64,000 nt of DNA from positions 1 through 64,000 of the forward strand of contig NZ_WBUE01000017.1 of NCBI RefSeq assembly GCF_009026145.1. Direction: 5' to 3'. The stretch's first letter is position 1; each line of letters opens with the position of its first letter. The stretch is from Hyphomicrobium sp. Its GTDB lineage: Bacteria; Pseudomonadota; Alphaproteobacteria; Rhizobiales; Hyphomicrobiaceae. Shown piece after piece: positions 26,718-35,523 of the stretch. The translations under genes and the position numbers were made by a program. The notes under the pieces are model-generated. The model ran no database searches and had not been told where the DNA came from. It saw nothing but the letters and a program-made list of their open reading frames with translations.

Positions 26718-28133
26718 ATGTCTTCGAACGTTACGCCGAAGCCGCTGCCAACACCCGACGTCTCCCCGGAGACGCCGGTGGGGGCGGCCGCCGAGGTTGG
26801 CGCCCTGGAGCGACTGCAGCGGCTGAACGAAGAGATGCGCGCGCGTGCGCGCCCCGAGGTCGTCGAAGCTCCCAAACAGCGGGCGCCAAAGCGGCTGGGC
26901 GAGAAGGTCAATGCGCTGCGCGCGCGCCGGGGCGTGAAGTCGCTGATCGCCATCATCGTCGCCGTTGCCCTCGGTTGGTATCCACTTCAGCGTCTACTCG
27001 CCGCGACGAGCGCCGAGGCGACCGTCAATGCACGCCTCATCAACTTGCGCGCGCCGATCGACGGGAAGGTCTCGCTTGTTGCGCCTTCAATTGCCGTCGG
27101 CACCGAGGTGGAGCCGGATGAGCCCCTCTTGCGCGTTACCAACGTACGCGCCGACCGCGGCCGTCTCGATGATCTGCGCCGCACCGTCGATGGATTGCGG
27201 TCGGAGATCACGGTACTGTCGCAGCGCTTGGGGCAGCTGCAGGGCATCGAGAAGGACGTGATTGCGCAGCGCAATGCCTTCCAGGAGGGCCGCATCCACC
27301 AGCTCGAAGCGAAGGCCGCCGAGCTTGCCGTGCAGATTACCACGGCGGAGGCCCAGCATGAGGATGCCAAGGAGGCACTCGAGCGGTCGAGAAAGCTGCG
27401 CCAGTCGGGGTCGCACACCGTCGCCACTCTTCTCCACGCCGAGCGCGACTACAAGGTGTCGAAGCTCGCCATCGAGGCGGCGCGCATCCGCCTCGAGGGA
27501 AACAAGATCGAGCTCGAGGCAGCACGCAAGGGTCTATTCGTCGGCGACAGCTACAACGATCTGCCGCGTTCGGCGCAGCGCCTCGACGAGATCCGCCAGC
27601 AGACCGTCGAAGTCTCCAGCCAGCTCGACGAGCGCAAGGCGCGCCTCGCCTACCTCGAGAAGGAGCTCGTCGCTGAGACTGATCTTTTTACCGCGCATTC
27701 GCACGCGATCATCAACGCGACCGTGCGCGGGCGAATCTGGGAGGTGCTCACCGCCAATGGCGAGGAAGTACGCACCGGCCAGGATCTCCTGCGCATCCTC
27801 GACTGCGCCGGTGCCGTGGTGACGGCGACGGTCAGCGAGGCGGTCTACAACAAGCTCTGGGTGGGACAGCCGGCCCAGTTCCGGCTGCGCGGCGAACGCC
27901 AGCAATATGGCGGCAGCGTCGTCGGCCTGACCGGTCTTGCCGCCGCCGGCTCGAACTTCGCCATCGAGCAGACGGCGCTGACCCGCGAGCCGTACCACGT
28001 CACCATCGCCGTTCCGGGCCTCGCAGCGCGGCGCGAGTGCAATGTCGGTCGTACGGGACAGGTGACCTTCGATACGTCAGCGAGCGCCGCCAACGCCGAG
28101 CCGGCTCGCATCATGACCGCCGCTGCCGAGTGA
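26718..28133 (+). CDS. HlyD-type membrane-fusion protein of polysaccharide synthesis
   Basis: 471-aa periplasmic adaptor. After ~75 polar cytoplasmic residues there is one membrane span (SLIAIIVAVALGWYPLQRLL), then a biotinyl-lipoyl-like strand region (INLRAPIDGKVSLVAPSI), a long coiled coil (~residues 135-310) and a second beta-barrel region (VRGRIWEVLTANGEEV). ATG at 26718 follows AAAGAG; the 23 upstream codons lack a better site. The gene directly precedes a GT2 synthase (10-bp gap). In Sinorhizobium the same pairing (BgsB before BgsA) makes a mixed-linkage beta-glucan, so export or assembly of a glucan is the likely role. Confidence 0.85.
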   Translation: MSSNVTPKPLPTPDVSPETPVGAAAEVGALERLQRLNEEMRARARPEVVEAPKQRAPKRLGEKVNALRARRGVKSLIAIIVAVALGWYPLQRLLAATSAEATVNARLINLRAPIDGKVSLVAPSIAVGTEVEPDEPLLRVTNVRADRGRLDDLRRTVDGLRSEITVLSQRLGQLQGIEKDVIAQRNAFQEGRIHQLEAKAAELAVQITTAEAQHEDAKEALERSRKLRQSGSHTVATLLHAERDYKVSKLAIEAARIRLEGNKIELEAARKGLFVGDSYNDLPRSAQRLDEIRQQTVEVSSQLDERKARLAYLEKELVAETDLFTAHSHAIINATVRGRIWEVLTANGEEVRTGQDLLRILDCAGAVVTATVSEAVYNKLWVGQPAQFRLRGERQQYGGSVVGLTGLAAAGSNFAIEQTALTREPYHVTIAVPGLAARRECNVGRTGQVTFDTSASAANAEPARIMTAAAE

Positions 28134-28143
28134 GGCGACACCC

Positions 28144-30114
28144 ATGGCCGTCGCCTCGGGCATGACGTATTGGGACGCGCTACTGCCGAGCATCGTGCTG
28201 GGCTTGTTGGCAGTGGGCATCCTGCCCTGGCTCAATCGCGGCAACACTCGGGCACGCACGGTGGCCATCGGCGTGTGCATATTTCTCGCCTGGCGCTACA
28301 TGTTGTGGCGCATCACCGAGACGCTGCCCCCCGCCGATCAGACGCTCGACTTCGCCGTCGGTGCCGTGTTCACGCTGGTCGAGATGCTGTCGATGCTCGG
28401 CGCCACGTTGGCGCTCGTATTTCTGACCCGCACGAAGGATCGCACGCCGGAAGCCGATACCGACGTCGTATGGCTCAAGTCGCAGCCCGAGCAGCCCCTC
28501 GTCGACGTGCTGATCTGCACCTATAACGAGGAGGAAGCCATCCTCGATCGCACCATCATCGGCGCACTCGGTATCGATTACCCGCGCTATCGGCTTTGGG
28601 TCTGCGACGATGGCCGTCGTGAGTGGTTAAAGGAGCTCTGCGAGCGCCACTCTTGCGGCTACATCACGCGCGCCGACAACCGCCACGCCAAGGCTGGCAA
28701 CATCAACAATGCCCTCGCTCACTTGGCGGCGCTCGAGGAGCGACCGGATTTCGTCGCCATACTCGATGCCGATTTCGTCGCCAAGTCGCAGTTCCTGACG
28801 CGGACCGTGGCGCTGATGCGCGAGCCCGACGTCGGCGTGGTGCAGACGCCGCAGCACTTCTTCAACCCGGACCCCATCCAGACCAACCTCGCCCTCACCC
28901 GCGTGTGGCCCGACGAGCAGCGCTTCTTCTTCGACGTGGTGATGGCGTCGAAGGATGCGTGGGGCGGCGCCTTCTGCTGCGGCACCTCGTCGGTGCTGCG
29001 CTTCGCGCCGCTCGTCGAGATAGGCGGATTTCCGACCGATTCCGTCACCGAGGACTATCTGGCTTCGCTGCGGCTCAGCGAGATCGGCTATCGCACGATC
29101 TATCTGAACGAGCCGCTGTCGCTCGGCTTGGCGCCCGAAGGGCTGAAGGAATACATCTCGCAGCGCGCCCGTTGGGCGCTCGGCTTCATGCAGATTTGCC
29201 GCGGGCCGAGCGGTCCGTTCAGTCTGCAGGTGGACACTCCCCTTCTGCAGCGGGTGATGCTGCTCGAGACGTTCCTGCACTGGTCGGCGACGCACGTGTT
29301 TCGTCTGCTCGCGCTCGTCGTTCCGGCGCTCTACCTGCTGTTCGATATCCAAGCCGTCTACGCCAGCGTGCCCGATGCTATCTCGCACCTGTTGCCCTTC
29401 TTCGTCGTGCAAGCGGCGATTGTCACCTGGCTCACGAAAGGGCGCGTGCTCCCCCTCATGGCCGACCTGAGCCAGCTTCTCGGCGCCACCGACATCACCA
29501 AATCTGTGTTCGCCGGGCTGTTCAAGCCGCAGGGACACAAGTTCCAGGTCACCGCCAAGGGCGGCGACCGCAGCAAGGGGTTCGTGCAGTGGCGGATGCT
29601 GCGGATCTTCCTGATCTACTTGGCACTCAACGTGGGCGGCATCCTGTGGGCCTTCCTTCTGGATGACACGCGATCGCTTGCGGATGCCAGCATCATCGCG
29701 CTGATATGGAGTTGGTATAACATCGTCATCCTGACGATGGCGTGCTTCGTCTGCATCGAGGCCTCGCAGACGCGCCGCGGCGATCGTTTCCTAAGCGATG
29801 AGCTTGCTACGCTCACCATCGGCGACGTCGTTCTCCGCGCACCCATCGACAACATATCGGTGAGCGGCGTATGGCTGCTGGGAGCGCTGCCCGCTCCGCT
29901 CGGCACTCGCGTTCGCATCCAATTCGACGCCATCGACACCGAGGGAGCGTTGGCGCGCGCCGACGCCAGCGGCTTCGCGGTACAGTTTGCTCCCTCGCAG
30001 GAGATGCACGCCCGCCTTGTCCGCCACGTCTATTGCGACGAATACGGCGGCAAGCTGCCCGAAATCAGCGCCGCCAAGGTGGCAGGCGCCGTGCTCAATC
30101 GCGTATTCGGCTGA
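28144..30114 (+). CDS. GT2 beta-glycan synthase with PilZ-like C-terminus
   Basis: 656-aa membrane glycosyltransferase of the cellulose/curdlan/mixed-linkage glucan synthase group. N-terminal membrane helices are followed by the catalytic domain: VDVLICTYNEEE, ILDADF (DxD), VTEDY (TED, catalytic base) and QRARW. Further membrane helices follow, then a C-terminal domain with RRGDR (RxxxR) and DNISVSG ((D/N)xSxxG), the two c-di-GMP-binding motifs of PilZ. Nucleotide-sugar (probably UDP-glucose) polymerisation at the inner membrane is expected, switched on by c-di-GMP. Cellulose, curdlan or a mixed-linkage glucan cannot be told apart from sequence; the partner gene favours the BgsBA type. No bcsB, bcsC or bcsZ is near. 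Confidence 0.9.
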   Translation: MAVASGMTYWDALLPSIVLGLLAVGILPWLNRGNTRARTVAIGVCIFLAWRYMLWRITETLPPADQTLDFAVGAVFTLVEMLSMLGATLALVFLTRTKDRTPEADTDVVWLKSQPEQPLVDVLICTYNEEEAILDRTIIGALGIDYPRYRLWVCDDGRREWLKELCERHSCGYITRADNRHAKAGNINNALAHLAALEERPDFVAILDADFVAKSQFLTRTVALMREPDVGVVQTPQHFFNPDPIQTNLALTRVWPDEQRFFFDVVMASKDAWGGAFCCGTSSVLRFAPLVEIGGFPTDSVTEDYLASLRLSEIGYRTIYLNEPLSLGLAPEGLKEYISQRARWALGFMQICRGPSGPFSLQVDTPLLQRVMLLETFLHWSATHVFRLLALVVPALYLLFDIQAVYASVPDAISHLLPFFVVQAAIVTWLTKGRVLPLMADLSQLLGATDITKSVFAGLFKPQGHKFQVTAKGGDRSKGFVQWRMLRIFLIYLALNVGGILWAFLLDDTRSLADASIIALIWSWYNIVILTMACFVCIEASQTRRGDRFLSDELATLTIGDVVLRAPIDNISVSGVWLLGALPAPLGTRVRIQFDAIDTEGALARADASGFAVQFAPSQEMHARLVRHVYCDEYGGKLPEISAAKVAGAVLNRVFG

Positions 30115-30120
30115 TGGCGG

Positions 30121-30960
30121 CTAGTGCACCGCCGCCGGAGAGCGGATGATCGTCACTGCCGCCAGCACGGCAACGAACAGCATGGTAAACAGGGCGGTGA
30201 TGGCCGACGCCTCGAGGATGTCGCCGCTGCGCCATTGAACGCCGGCCGCATCGACCAGCGGCTCGCTCCCCTTGACGGCGTAGTTGACGACGAACTGCAG
30301 CGCGACCACGGCGTACATGGCAGTCGCTTGCATGTAGTAGCTCTTCGGCTGCGGCGCGCTTGGCTCCGGTGCGCGCGCCCGCATATAGAGGGCAAAGATC
30401 AGCATGAAGGCGAACACGGTCAGATACCAGCCGAGATAGTTCGACAGCGGCACGCCGAAAAAGCCGCCGCCGCCCTCCCAGACCCACCACTGACCGAAGG
30501 TCGAGACCGCCGGATCGAGCGTCAGGTCCCACAGCACCATGACGAAGGCGCCGATGGCGGGCGTCGCCAGCGTCGTCAGCGTATCGGAGCCGCGCTTGAT
30601 GTCGGCGACGAGGACCGTGCCTAGTACCCACGCGAGGTAGCCGACGCCGAGGTAGGCCGGTCCGATGAGGAGCGGCACGTAACCGAGCTTCGGGCCGAGC
30701 ACGTCGGTGTAGTGGTACGCACCGAAGGGAAAGCCGGTGGCGACACCGATGTTCTCCAACGCATTGCTGACCACGAGACAGATGACCGCGAACGCGGCGA
30801 TGCCCTTGCCGCCGTAGCGCATCGCACCGTGCACGAAGGCGAAGGTGAGCATCACCGCCAGATGCAGCGAGGTGAGGGCAACGTTGGAGCGCGCAATGGC
30901 GACAAGCTCGACGAGCGCGAGGAGGACGACCAGCAGCCAGAGAAAACGGCGACACGCCAT
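30121..30960 (-). CDS. Carotenoid biosynthesis protein, CruF-like (DUF422)
   Basis: 279-aa polytopic membrane protein with about seven spans. Family landmarks: FVHGAMRYGGKGIAAF, ENIGVATGFPFGAYHYTD, LGPKLGYVPLLIGPAY and LWDLTLDPAVSTFGQWWVWE. Members include CruF, the carotenoid 1',2'-hydratase; related genes also occur in bacteria with unknown carotenoid chemistry. ATG at 30960 has GAGGG 7 bases upstream and was chosen over one 21 codons further out. It is convergent with the glycan synthase, with a 6-base gap. A CrtI-like oxidoreductase lies 18 kb away, but no phytoene synthase is present. Confidence 0.82.
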   Translation of the reverse strand: MACRRFLWLLVVLLALVELVAIARSNVALTSLHLAVMLTFAFVHGAMRYGGKGIAAFAVICLVVSNALENIGVATGFPFGAYHYTDVLGPKLGYVPLLIGPAYLGVGYLAWVLGTVLVADIKRGSDTLTTLATPAIGAFVMVLWDLTLDPAVSTFGQWWVWEGGGGFFGVPLSNYLGWYLTVFAFMLIFALYMRARAPEPSAPQPKSYYMQATAMYAVVALQFVVNYAVKGSEPLVDAAGVQWRSGDILEASAITALFTMLFVAVLAAVTIIRSPAAVH

Positions 30961-31132
30961 CGGTTGCCCTCGCGAATGCCGATCTGGCCCGGCTTCATGG
31001 AACGCTTGAAGGCGATGCCCCATGGCTTGATATTCCGTCGGCGCTCACCGAGCTATAGATTCCCCGCGGCCGCAAAGGCCAATCCACAGCGCAGCGACTG
31101 AGGGCACATGGTCCAATCGGTCATCGAGACGC

Positions 31133-31509
31133 GTTGGCACCGGCGGCAGTCTGGAGGCCAGCACGTCGCGCTATCTCGTCGATCGCGCCGGCGGCCTCGC
31201 CAGCCTCGAGGTGCTGACCGGCGCGAATGTGACCGCCCTCAATGGCAGCGGCGGTCGGCTCGAAGCCGTGCACTGGCATCACACGGCATCGGGCGACACG
31301 CGGCGTGCGCTCGGGCACCTGTTTCTGTTCATAGGCGCCGATCCCCACACCGAATGGCTCGACGGCTCGGGAGTGGCGCTCGATGGTAAAGGCTTCGTGC
31401 TCACCGGCGCCGACTTGAACGGCTCCGCAGGCAGGCCTTTGGAAACCAGTCGGCGGGGAATCTTCGCCGTCGGGGACGTTCGTTCGTGCTCCATCAAGCG
31501 CGTGGCTGC
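31133..31509 (+). pseudogene. Remnant of a thioredoxin-reductase-like flavoprotein
   Basis: In the frame containing 31211, the conceptual translation GGSLEASTSRYLVDRAGG, EVLTGANVTALNGSG, HLFLFIGADPHTEWL, GVALDGKGFVLTG and GIFAVGDVRSCSIKRVAA follows the C-terminal part of TrxB-like FAD/NADPH oxidoreductases. The N-terminal FAD domain and the redox CxxC are absent. Homology stops after KRVAA, before the last ~20 residues expected. No proper start codon or Shine-Dalgarno is seen. The frame runs on into the next gene in another phase. This looks like a relic left by two deletions; a fused cNMP-domain/TrxB ancestor is possible because a lone cNMP domain gene lies 1 kb away. Confidence 0.7.
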
Positions 31510-31544
31510 TTGCAACGTCTTCCACACGGTGCGATCACGTCGTC

Positions 31545-32513
31545 ATGGCAGACCAGAACTCACCCCATCCGCGCGTTGTCTCGCTCATCGCCAGCTCCAC
31601 CGAGATTCTGCATGCCCTGGGCGCCGGCGACCTGCAGGTCGCACGCTCGCACGAATGCGACTATCCGGCTTCGGTTCTGAAGCTGCCGGCCGTCACGCGG
31701 CCGAAGTTCGACGTTCATGGCTCGAGCGCGGAGATCGACAGGCGCGTGCGCTCGCTCGTCGAGCGCGGCCTCTCGGTCTACGAGGTCGACGCCGACGCGC
31801 TGGTAAAGCTCAAGCCTGACGTGATCCTCACGCAGGACCAATGCCAGGTGTGCGCCGTCTCGCTCGCCGACGTCGAGCGCGCGGTGTGCGAGTTCGTGCA
31901 CGGCCGCCCGCGTATCGTATCCATGCGCCCGCACACCATGGCCGACATCTATGCTGACATTCGTCGCATCGCCGAGGCTATCGGTCGCCCAGAAGCCGGA
32001 AAGAAGCTCATTGCCTCGATGCAGGAGCGGCTCGCCGCCGTTAAGGCCGCCGTCGTCGGGCAGCCGAAAAAGCGCCTGGCCTTCATCGAATGGGTCGATC
32101 CGCCGATGTCGGGGGGGCACTGGATGCCGGAGCTGATCGATATGGCCGGTGGCGACAGCGTCTTCGGCACCACGGGCGAGCCCTCGCCATGGATCACCTG
32201 GAAAGATGTGTCGGTCGCCGCCCCCGACGTGATCCTCGTTGCCCCCTGCGGCTATGACATCGAGACAACGCGGCGCGAGGTGAGGCCGCTCGCCCGGTAC
32301 GCCCTCTGGCAGGAGCTGCGCGCCGTGCGCGACGGCAACGTGTTTCTGGCCGACGGCAATGCCTACTTCAACCGCCCTGGCCCGCGGCTCGTCGAAAGCA
32401 CGCAGATTCTCGCCGAGATCATGCACCCGGACGTGTGCGACTTCGGACTGCGCGGCAAGGCCTACATTGATCACAGAATGATCTCCGCGGGCGCGATCAC
32501 CAACGCAAGTTAG
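31545..32513 (+). CDS. Cobalamin-binding (BtuF-like) protein without signal peptide
   Basis: 322-aa protein with the two-lobed fold of periplasmic cobalamin/siderophore-binding proteins: RVVSLIASSTEILHALGAG, the DQCQVC segment, RLAFIEWVDPPMSGGHWMP and LADGNAYFNRPGP. Unlike true BtuF it begins MADQNSPHPRVVSL with no signal peptide, so it should be cytoplasmic. Such proteins often occur near B12-dependent functions; here the B12 enzyme Ecm is 10 kb away. No btuC/btuD is present. The ATG has no clear Shine-Dalgarno and sits 36 bases after the thioredoxin-reductase remnant, so the original 5' end may have been lost. Confidence 0.78.
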   Translation: MADQNSPHPRVVSLIASSTEILHALGAGDLQVARSHECDYPASVLKLPAVTRPKFDVHGSSAEIDRRVRSLVERGLSVYEVDADALVKLKPDVILTQDQCQVCAVSLADVERAVCEFVHGRPRIVSMRPHTMADIYADIRRIAEAIGRPEAGKKLIASMQERLAAVKAAVVGQPKKRLAFIEWVDPPMSGGHWMPELIDMAGGDSVFGTTGEPSPWITWKDVSVAAPDVILVAPCGYDIETTRREVRPLARYALWQELRAVRDGNVFLADGNAYFNRPGPRLVESTQILAEIMHPDVCDFGLRGKAYIDHRMISAGAITNAS

Positions 32514-32517
32514 GCCG

Positions 32518-32889
32518 TCATAGGCTGTCGTTCATGCGTCTGAGGCGTCGGGCGAGCCGGCGCAAGAGGTCGAGCGCAAAGCCAGGATTGCGCTCGACGA
32601 GGTAGAGAAAGGCGCGCTCGTCGATCACCGCGGCTTCCGTCGGCTCGCGGGCGATGGCCGTGGCGCTGCGCGGCGAGCCGTCGATCAGAGCCATCTCACC
32701 GAACGTGCCCCCCGGACCTATCGTATCCAGGACGGCGCCGCCGGACATGATCGCCACCTGACCGGAGCGCACGACGTACATCGTCGAGCCCTCGTCCTCC
32801 TGGGTGAAGATGCGCTCTTCGGGCTCGAAGCGTCGCAGCGGGTAGCCGCCCCGCACCAAAGCGTCGAAATCGAAGCCGTCGTTCGCCAT
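32518..32889 (-). CDS. Stand-alone cyclic-nucleotide-binding domain protein
   Basis: 123-aa protein consisting of one cNMP-binding beta-roll and its C-terminal helices. The phosphate-binding cassette FGEMALIDGSPRSATA is intact, including the Arg that contacts the cyclic phosphate. There is no DNA-binding domain, so it is not a CRP-type regulator by itself. It may sense cAMP/cGMP for a partner or be redox related. Convergent with the BtuF-like gene, gap 4 bases. Confidence 0.85.
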   Translation of the reverse strand: MANDGFDFDALVRGGYPLRRFEPEERIFTQEDEGSTMYVVRSGQVAIMSGGAVLDTIGPGGTFGEMALIDGSPRSATAIAREPTEAAVIDERAFLYLVERNPGFALDLLRRLARRLRRMNDSL

Positions 32890-33050
32890 GTCACGCGCCC
32901 AATAGGCAACCGCATACGCTGCAGTGCGAAAAGACTATGCCGCGACGGCGATCCCGACAACCGCCGTGCGCTTCTGCGCGCTATGCGTGGCGCCGCCGAT
33001 ACGCCGCGCGTCCCGCCAACCGCTGAATGACGGCAATCGGCGCGACAAAC

Positions 33051-33072
33051 GGCCGATTTTCCTATATCGGCC
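33051..33072. promoter_or_regulatory. Palindrome upstream of the 613-aa membrane protein
   Basis: GGCCGAT and ATCGGCC face each other across 8 AT-rich bases, 38 bp before the ATG at 33110, in a 220-bp divergent gap. This is a plausible operator or promoter-proximal hairpin; no more can be said. Confidence 0.3.
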
Positions 33073-33109
33073 TATACAAGGTGGGACGACTAGGACGGGG
33101 GACTGAGAC

Positions 33110-34951
33110 ATGGCAGCGACGAGGCCCGCATCAAGCTCTCTATGGGGCCGCGCGACCGACTACCTGTTGGGTCGCAACACGCTCATCGGCGTTGCCTCCA
33201 TCATGCTGCTGCTCATCGCGGGCTTCGCCACCTGGCACGGCATGCGCGACTTCATCATCGGCGTATCGACATCGCCCGCCGCCAGCGCGCAGGAGCTGCC
33301 GGGCGGGCTGTCGTTCTCCAACGATTTCCTCGTCATCATCGTTGTCGTCGCCCTCACCTTCCTGATGTGGCTGATGTTGCGCGAGACCTTCGCGCAGGGG
33401 CGACGCTTCACCGATCGGCTGGTCACCTTTCCGCTCTACGTATTCCTCGCCATCTGGTCGATCGGCTTCGGCTACGGCTTCTGGTGGAGCCTCATCGCCG
33501 GCGAGGAGGCGACGCGCACCGGTCTTGCCGGCCTGCAGCAGGACGCGGGCGATGCGGCGAGCGCCGTCGCTGCGCGGCTCGACGCCGTCAAGGTCGGTCT
33601 CGACGGTGTCGTCACCTGGTCGGAAAGCCAGATGAGCCGCGAGGAGACGAGCGGCGGGTCCTGTGGCACCTCGTCGGGCGCCGGCCGCGGTCCGCTGTAC
33701 AATGCGCGCGTCGGTGTGCGCGACCAGATCGCCTCGTTGCGTGACGGGGTGCAGAACTCGTGGATCGCGCCGGTGCAGGCCGACATCACGTCGCTGCAAA
33801 AGAGCGTCGCTTCGCTCGAAGGCGCTACGGTCGCCGAGCGCCAGGCGAGCTTCAATGCCATGGCGAGCAACATCCGCTCGCGCGCCCGCGACATCGCCAC
33901 CCGCTCCAACGAGCTCGGCAAATCGACCGCCACCGAAATGCGAGCCATCGCGGCCGCGGTCTCCGTGCCGCCCGGGCAGAGCGGCTTTTCCTGCTACGAC
34001 CCTACTCTGGCGCAGCGCTTGACGCAGGCCGCCGTGCAGGCCGACCAGCCGGCCGTGCTCGAGCTGCGCGAGGCGGCCTTCAACGAGGGACCGGCGGGTG
34101 TGGCCAACGCCATCAAGCGTCTGTGGGAGAACATCGGCACCTACCTGTCGAGCCTCGTAGGCTATGTCTCGGGCGAGGCGCCGGAGGCCACCACCAAGAC
34201 GGGGCAGCCAATCACTGGGCGCGACATGATCGCCCTGCTCGCGACTATCGGCATCGACCTCGGCTTGCTCGCCCTCGCCATCCTCAATCCGCCCCCGCCG
34301 GAGAGCAAGCGGCCGTCATCGCAGGTCACCCGCCAGATCCGCGCCGCCATCAACACCGCCATCGAGCGCGCGCCGGGAGCGACGCTGGAGTGGGTACGTC
34401 GGCACTTCATCTACCACAAGGAGTCGTCCTACCTCGTCATCCCCAACCTCTACAGTTGTGACCCAAAGAACGAGGAGGAATGCGCCAGGGCGCTGGCCAT
34501 GAACCAGCTTGCCGGTGTGCTCGACGATTTAAACCTGGTGCGCTGGCCGCAACGCGCCCGTTGGTGGAAGTTCCAGACGGGCGAGCTCGACAAGCTCAAG
34601 GCCGAGGAAAGCCAAGCGAGCCAGACCGATCTCACCGACATTCGTAAGCAGTGGATCGAAAAGCGGGGCGGCGAGAAGAGCGAGGACGACATCGCCTTCG
34701 AGAAGGCGCAGCCGATCCGCAATCACGGTCTGTTCTCGAAAGCCGAGAAGGCACTGACATTCGCCGGCTGGAGCGAACGGGCCCGCCGGGACATGGAGAT
34801 CTTTCCGCTCGAGGATGTCGAGGGGCTGACACCCATCCTCATGGTGCTCGCCGATGACGGCACCTTCAAAGCCGAGGAGGAGGCGCAGGCAAAGGCCGCC
34901 GCGGCCAAGAAATCGTGGTTCTCGCTCGGCCGCGAAGCTAAGAGCGCGTGA
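33110..34951 (+). CDS. Large membrane protein of unknown function
   Basis: 613-aa protein without a recognised family. Three hydrophobic segments lie in the first 130 residues (LIGVASIMLLLIAGFATW, FLVIIVVVALTFLMWLML, LYVFLAIWSIGFGYGFWW). A ~220-residue, helix-rich, probably periplasmic region follows, containing a small Cys pair (GGSCGTSS ... GFSCYDPT). Another membrane span (MIALLATIGIDLGLLALAIL) follows. The soluble C-terminal ~200 residues contain NLYSCDPKNEEECARA and a Lys/Ala tail. The layout resembles a sensor or scaffold with an extracytoplasmic coiled region. A GGGGGA Shine-Dalgarno precedes the ATG. It stands alone. Confidence 0.8.
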   Translation: MAATRPASSSLWGRATDYLLGRNTLIGVASIMLLLIAGFATWHGMRDFIIGVSTSPAASAQELPGGLSFSNDFLVIIVVVALTFLMWLMLRETFAQGRRFTDRLVTFPLYVFLAIWSIGFGYGFWWSLIAGEEATRTGLAGLQQDAGDAASAVAARLDAVKVGLDGVVTWSESQMSREETSGGSCGTSSGAGRGPLYNARVGVRDQIASLRDGVQNSWIAPVQADITSLQKSVASLEGATVAERQASFNAMASNIRSRARDIATRSNELGKSTATEMRAIAAAVSVPPGQSGFSCYDPTLAQRLTQAAVQADQPAVLELREAAFNEGPAGVANAIKRLWENIGTYLSSLVGYVSGEAPEATTKTGQPITGRDMIALLATIGIDLGLLALAILNPPPPESKRPSSQVTRQIRAAINTAIERAPGATLEWVRRHFIYHKESSYLVIPNLYSCDPKNEEECARALAMNQLAGVLDDLNLVRWPQRARWWKFQTGELDKLKAEESQASQTDLTDIRKQWIEKRGGEKSEDDIAFEKAQPIRNHGLFSKAEKALTFAGWSERARRDMEIFPLEDVEGLTPILMVLADDGTFKAEEEAQAKAAAAKKSWFSLGREAKSA

Positions 34952-34957
34952 GGGCGC

Positions 34958-35224
34958 TCAGCGTCCCTGCCACAGCCACACCGTCGCCGCCGCTCCGGCG
35001 ACCGCGAGGATGTACGACAGCAGCTCCGAGCCGATCCCCAGAATGCCGGCGATGTGGTAGCCCATGAACGAGCCGGCGATGCCGACCAGCGCGTAGGTGA
35101 TCTCACCGCCGCTGGTGGCGCCGGCCATCTGGCGCCCGAGCCACGTATGACCGTAGCGGATCATGGCGAAGCCGACCGCGGCTCCGAAGACGACGAGCAG
35201 GAGAAACGTGCCTAGAGCGCCCAT
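34958..35224 (-). CDS. GlsB/YeaQ/YmgE family small membrane protein
   Basis: 88-aa inner-membrane protein of the family once called transglycosylase-associated, often induced by stress. Three hydrophobic segments with Gly-rich packing: LGTFLLLVVFGAAVGFAM, YALVGIAGSFMGYHIAGIL and LSYILAVAGAAATVWLW. Convergent with the 613-aa gene, 6 bases apart. Function unknown. Confidence 0.85.
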   Translation of the reverse strand: MGALGTFLLLVVFGAAVGFAMIRYGHTWLGRQMAGATSGGEITYALVGIAGSFMGYHIAGILGIGSELLSYILAVAGAAATVWLWQGR

Positions 35225-35362
35225 GTGCGCACCTCTCAGCTGGTGGCTGGATGACGACGCGAATCACTCCCCGGCATTCTACCGGAGTTCCAGGCAATGC
35301 GGCGGGAAGCAGCAAGTTCGCGCGCCAAACGTGCCCACTGCCCCTGTTGAGGCGCTCTCAGG

Positions 35363-35500
35363 TGTCATCCTCGGCCTTGTGCCGAGGACCCAACTCTCCG
35401 CCTGCTCGGCAAAAAGACCGCGTGCGGCACAGATCGCCCGACCGACCACAACCCGAGCCTCTTGGACCGTGGATCCTCGGCACAGAACCGAGGATGACAG
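35363..35500. repeat. Inverted repeat of CCTCGG-type palindromic units
   Basis: The 299-bp gap between the YeaQ-like gene and rlmH holds GTCATCCTCGG..TTGTGCCGAGGA (35365-35388) and, inverted, TCCTCGGCACAGAACCGAGGATGAC (35474-35498). Each arm is itself a hairpin (CCTCGG/CCGAGG). Arms are ~85 bp apart with an unrelated middle. This resembles dispersed intergenic repeats common in Hyphomicrobiales genomes; copy number cannot be judged from one window. Confidence 0.65.
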
Positions 35501-35523
35501 CGTTGGCGGCAGCGATGGTGTGC

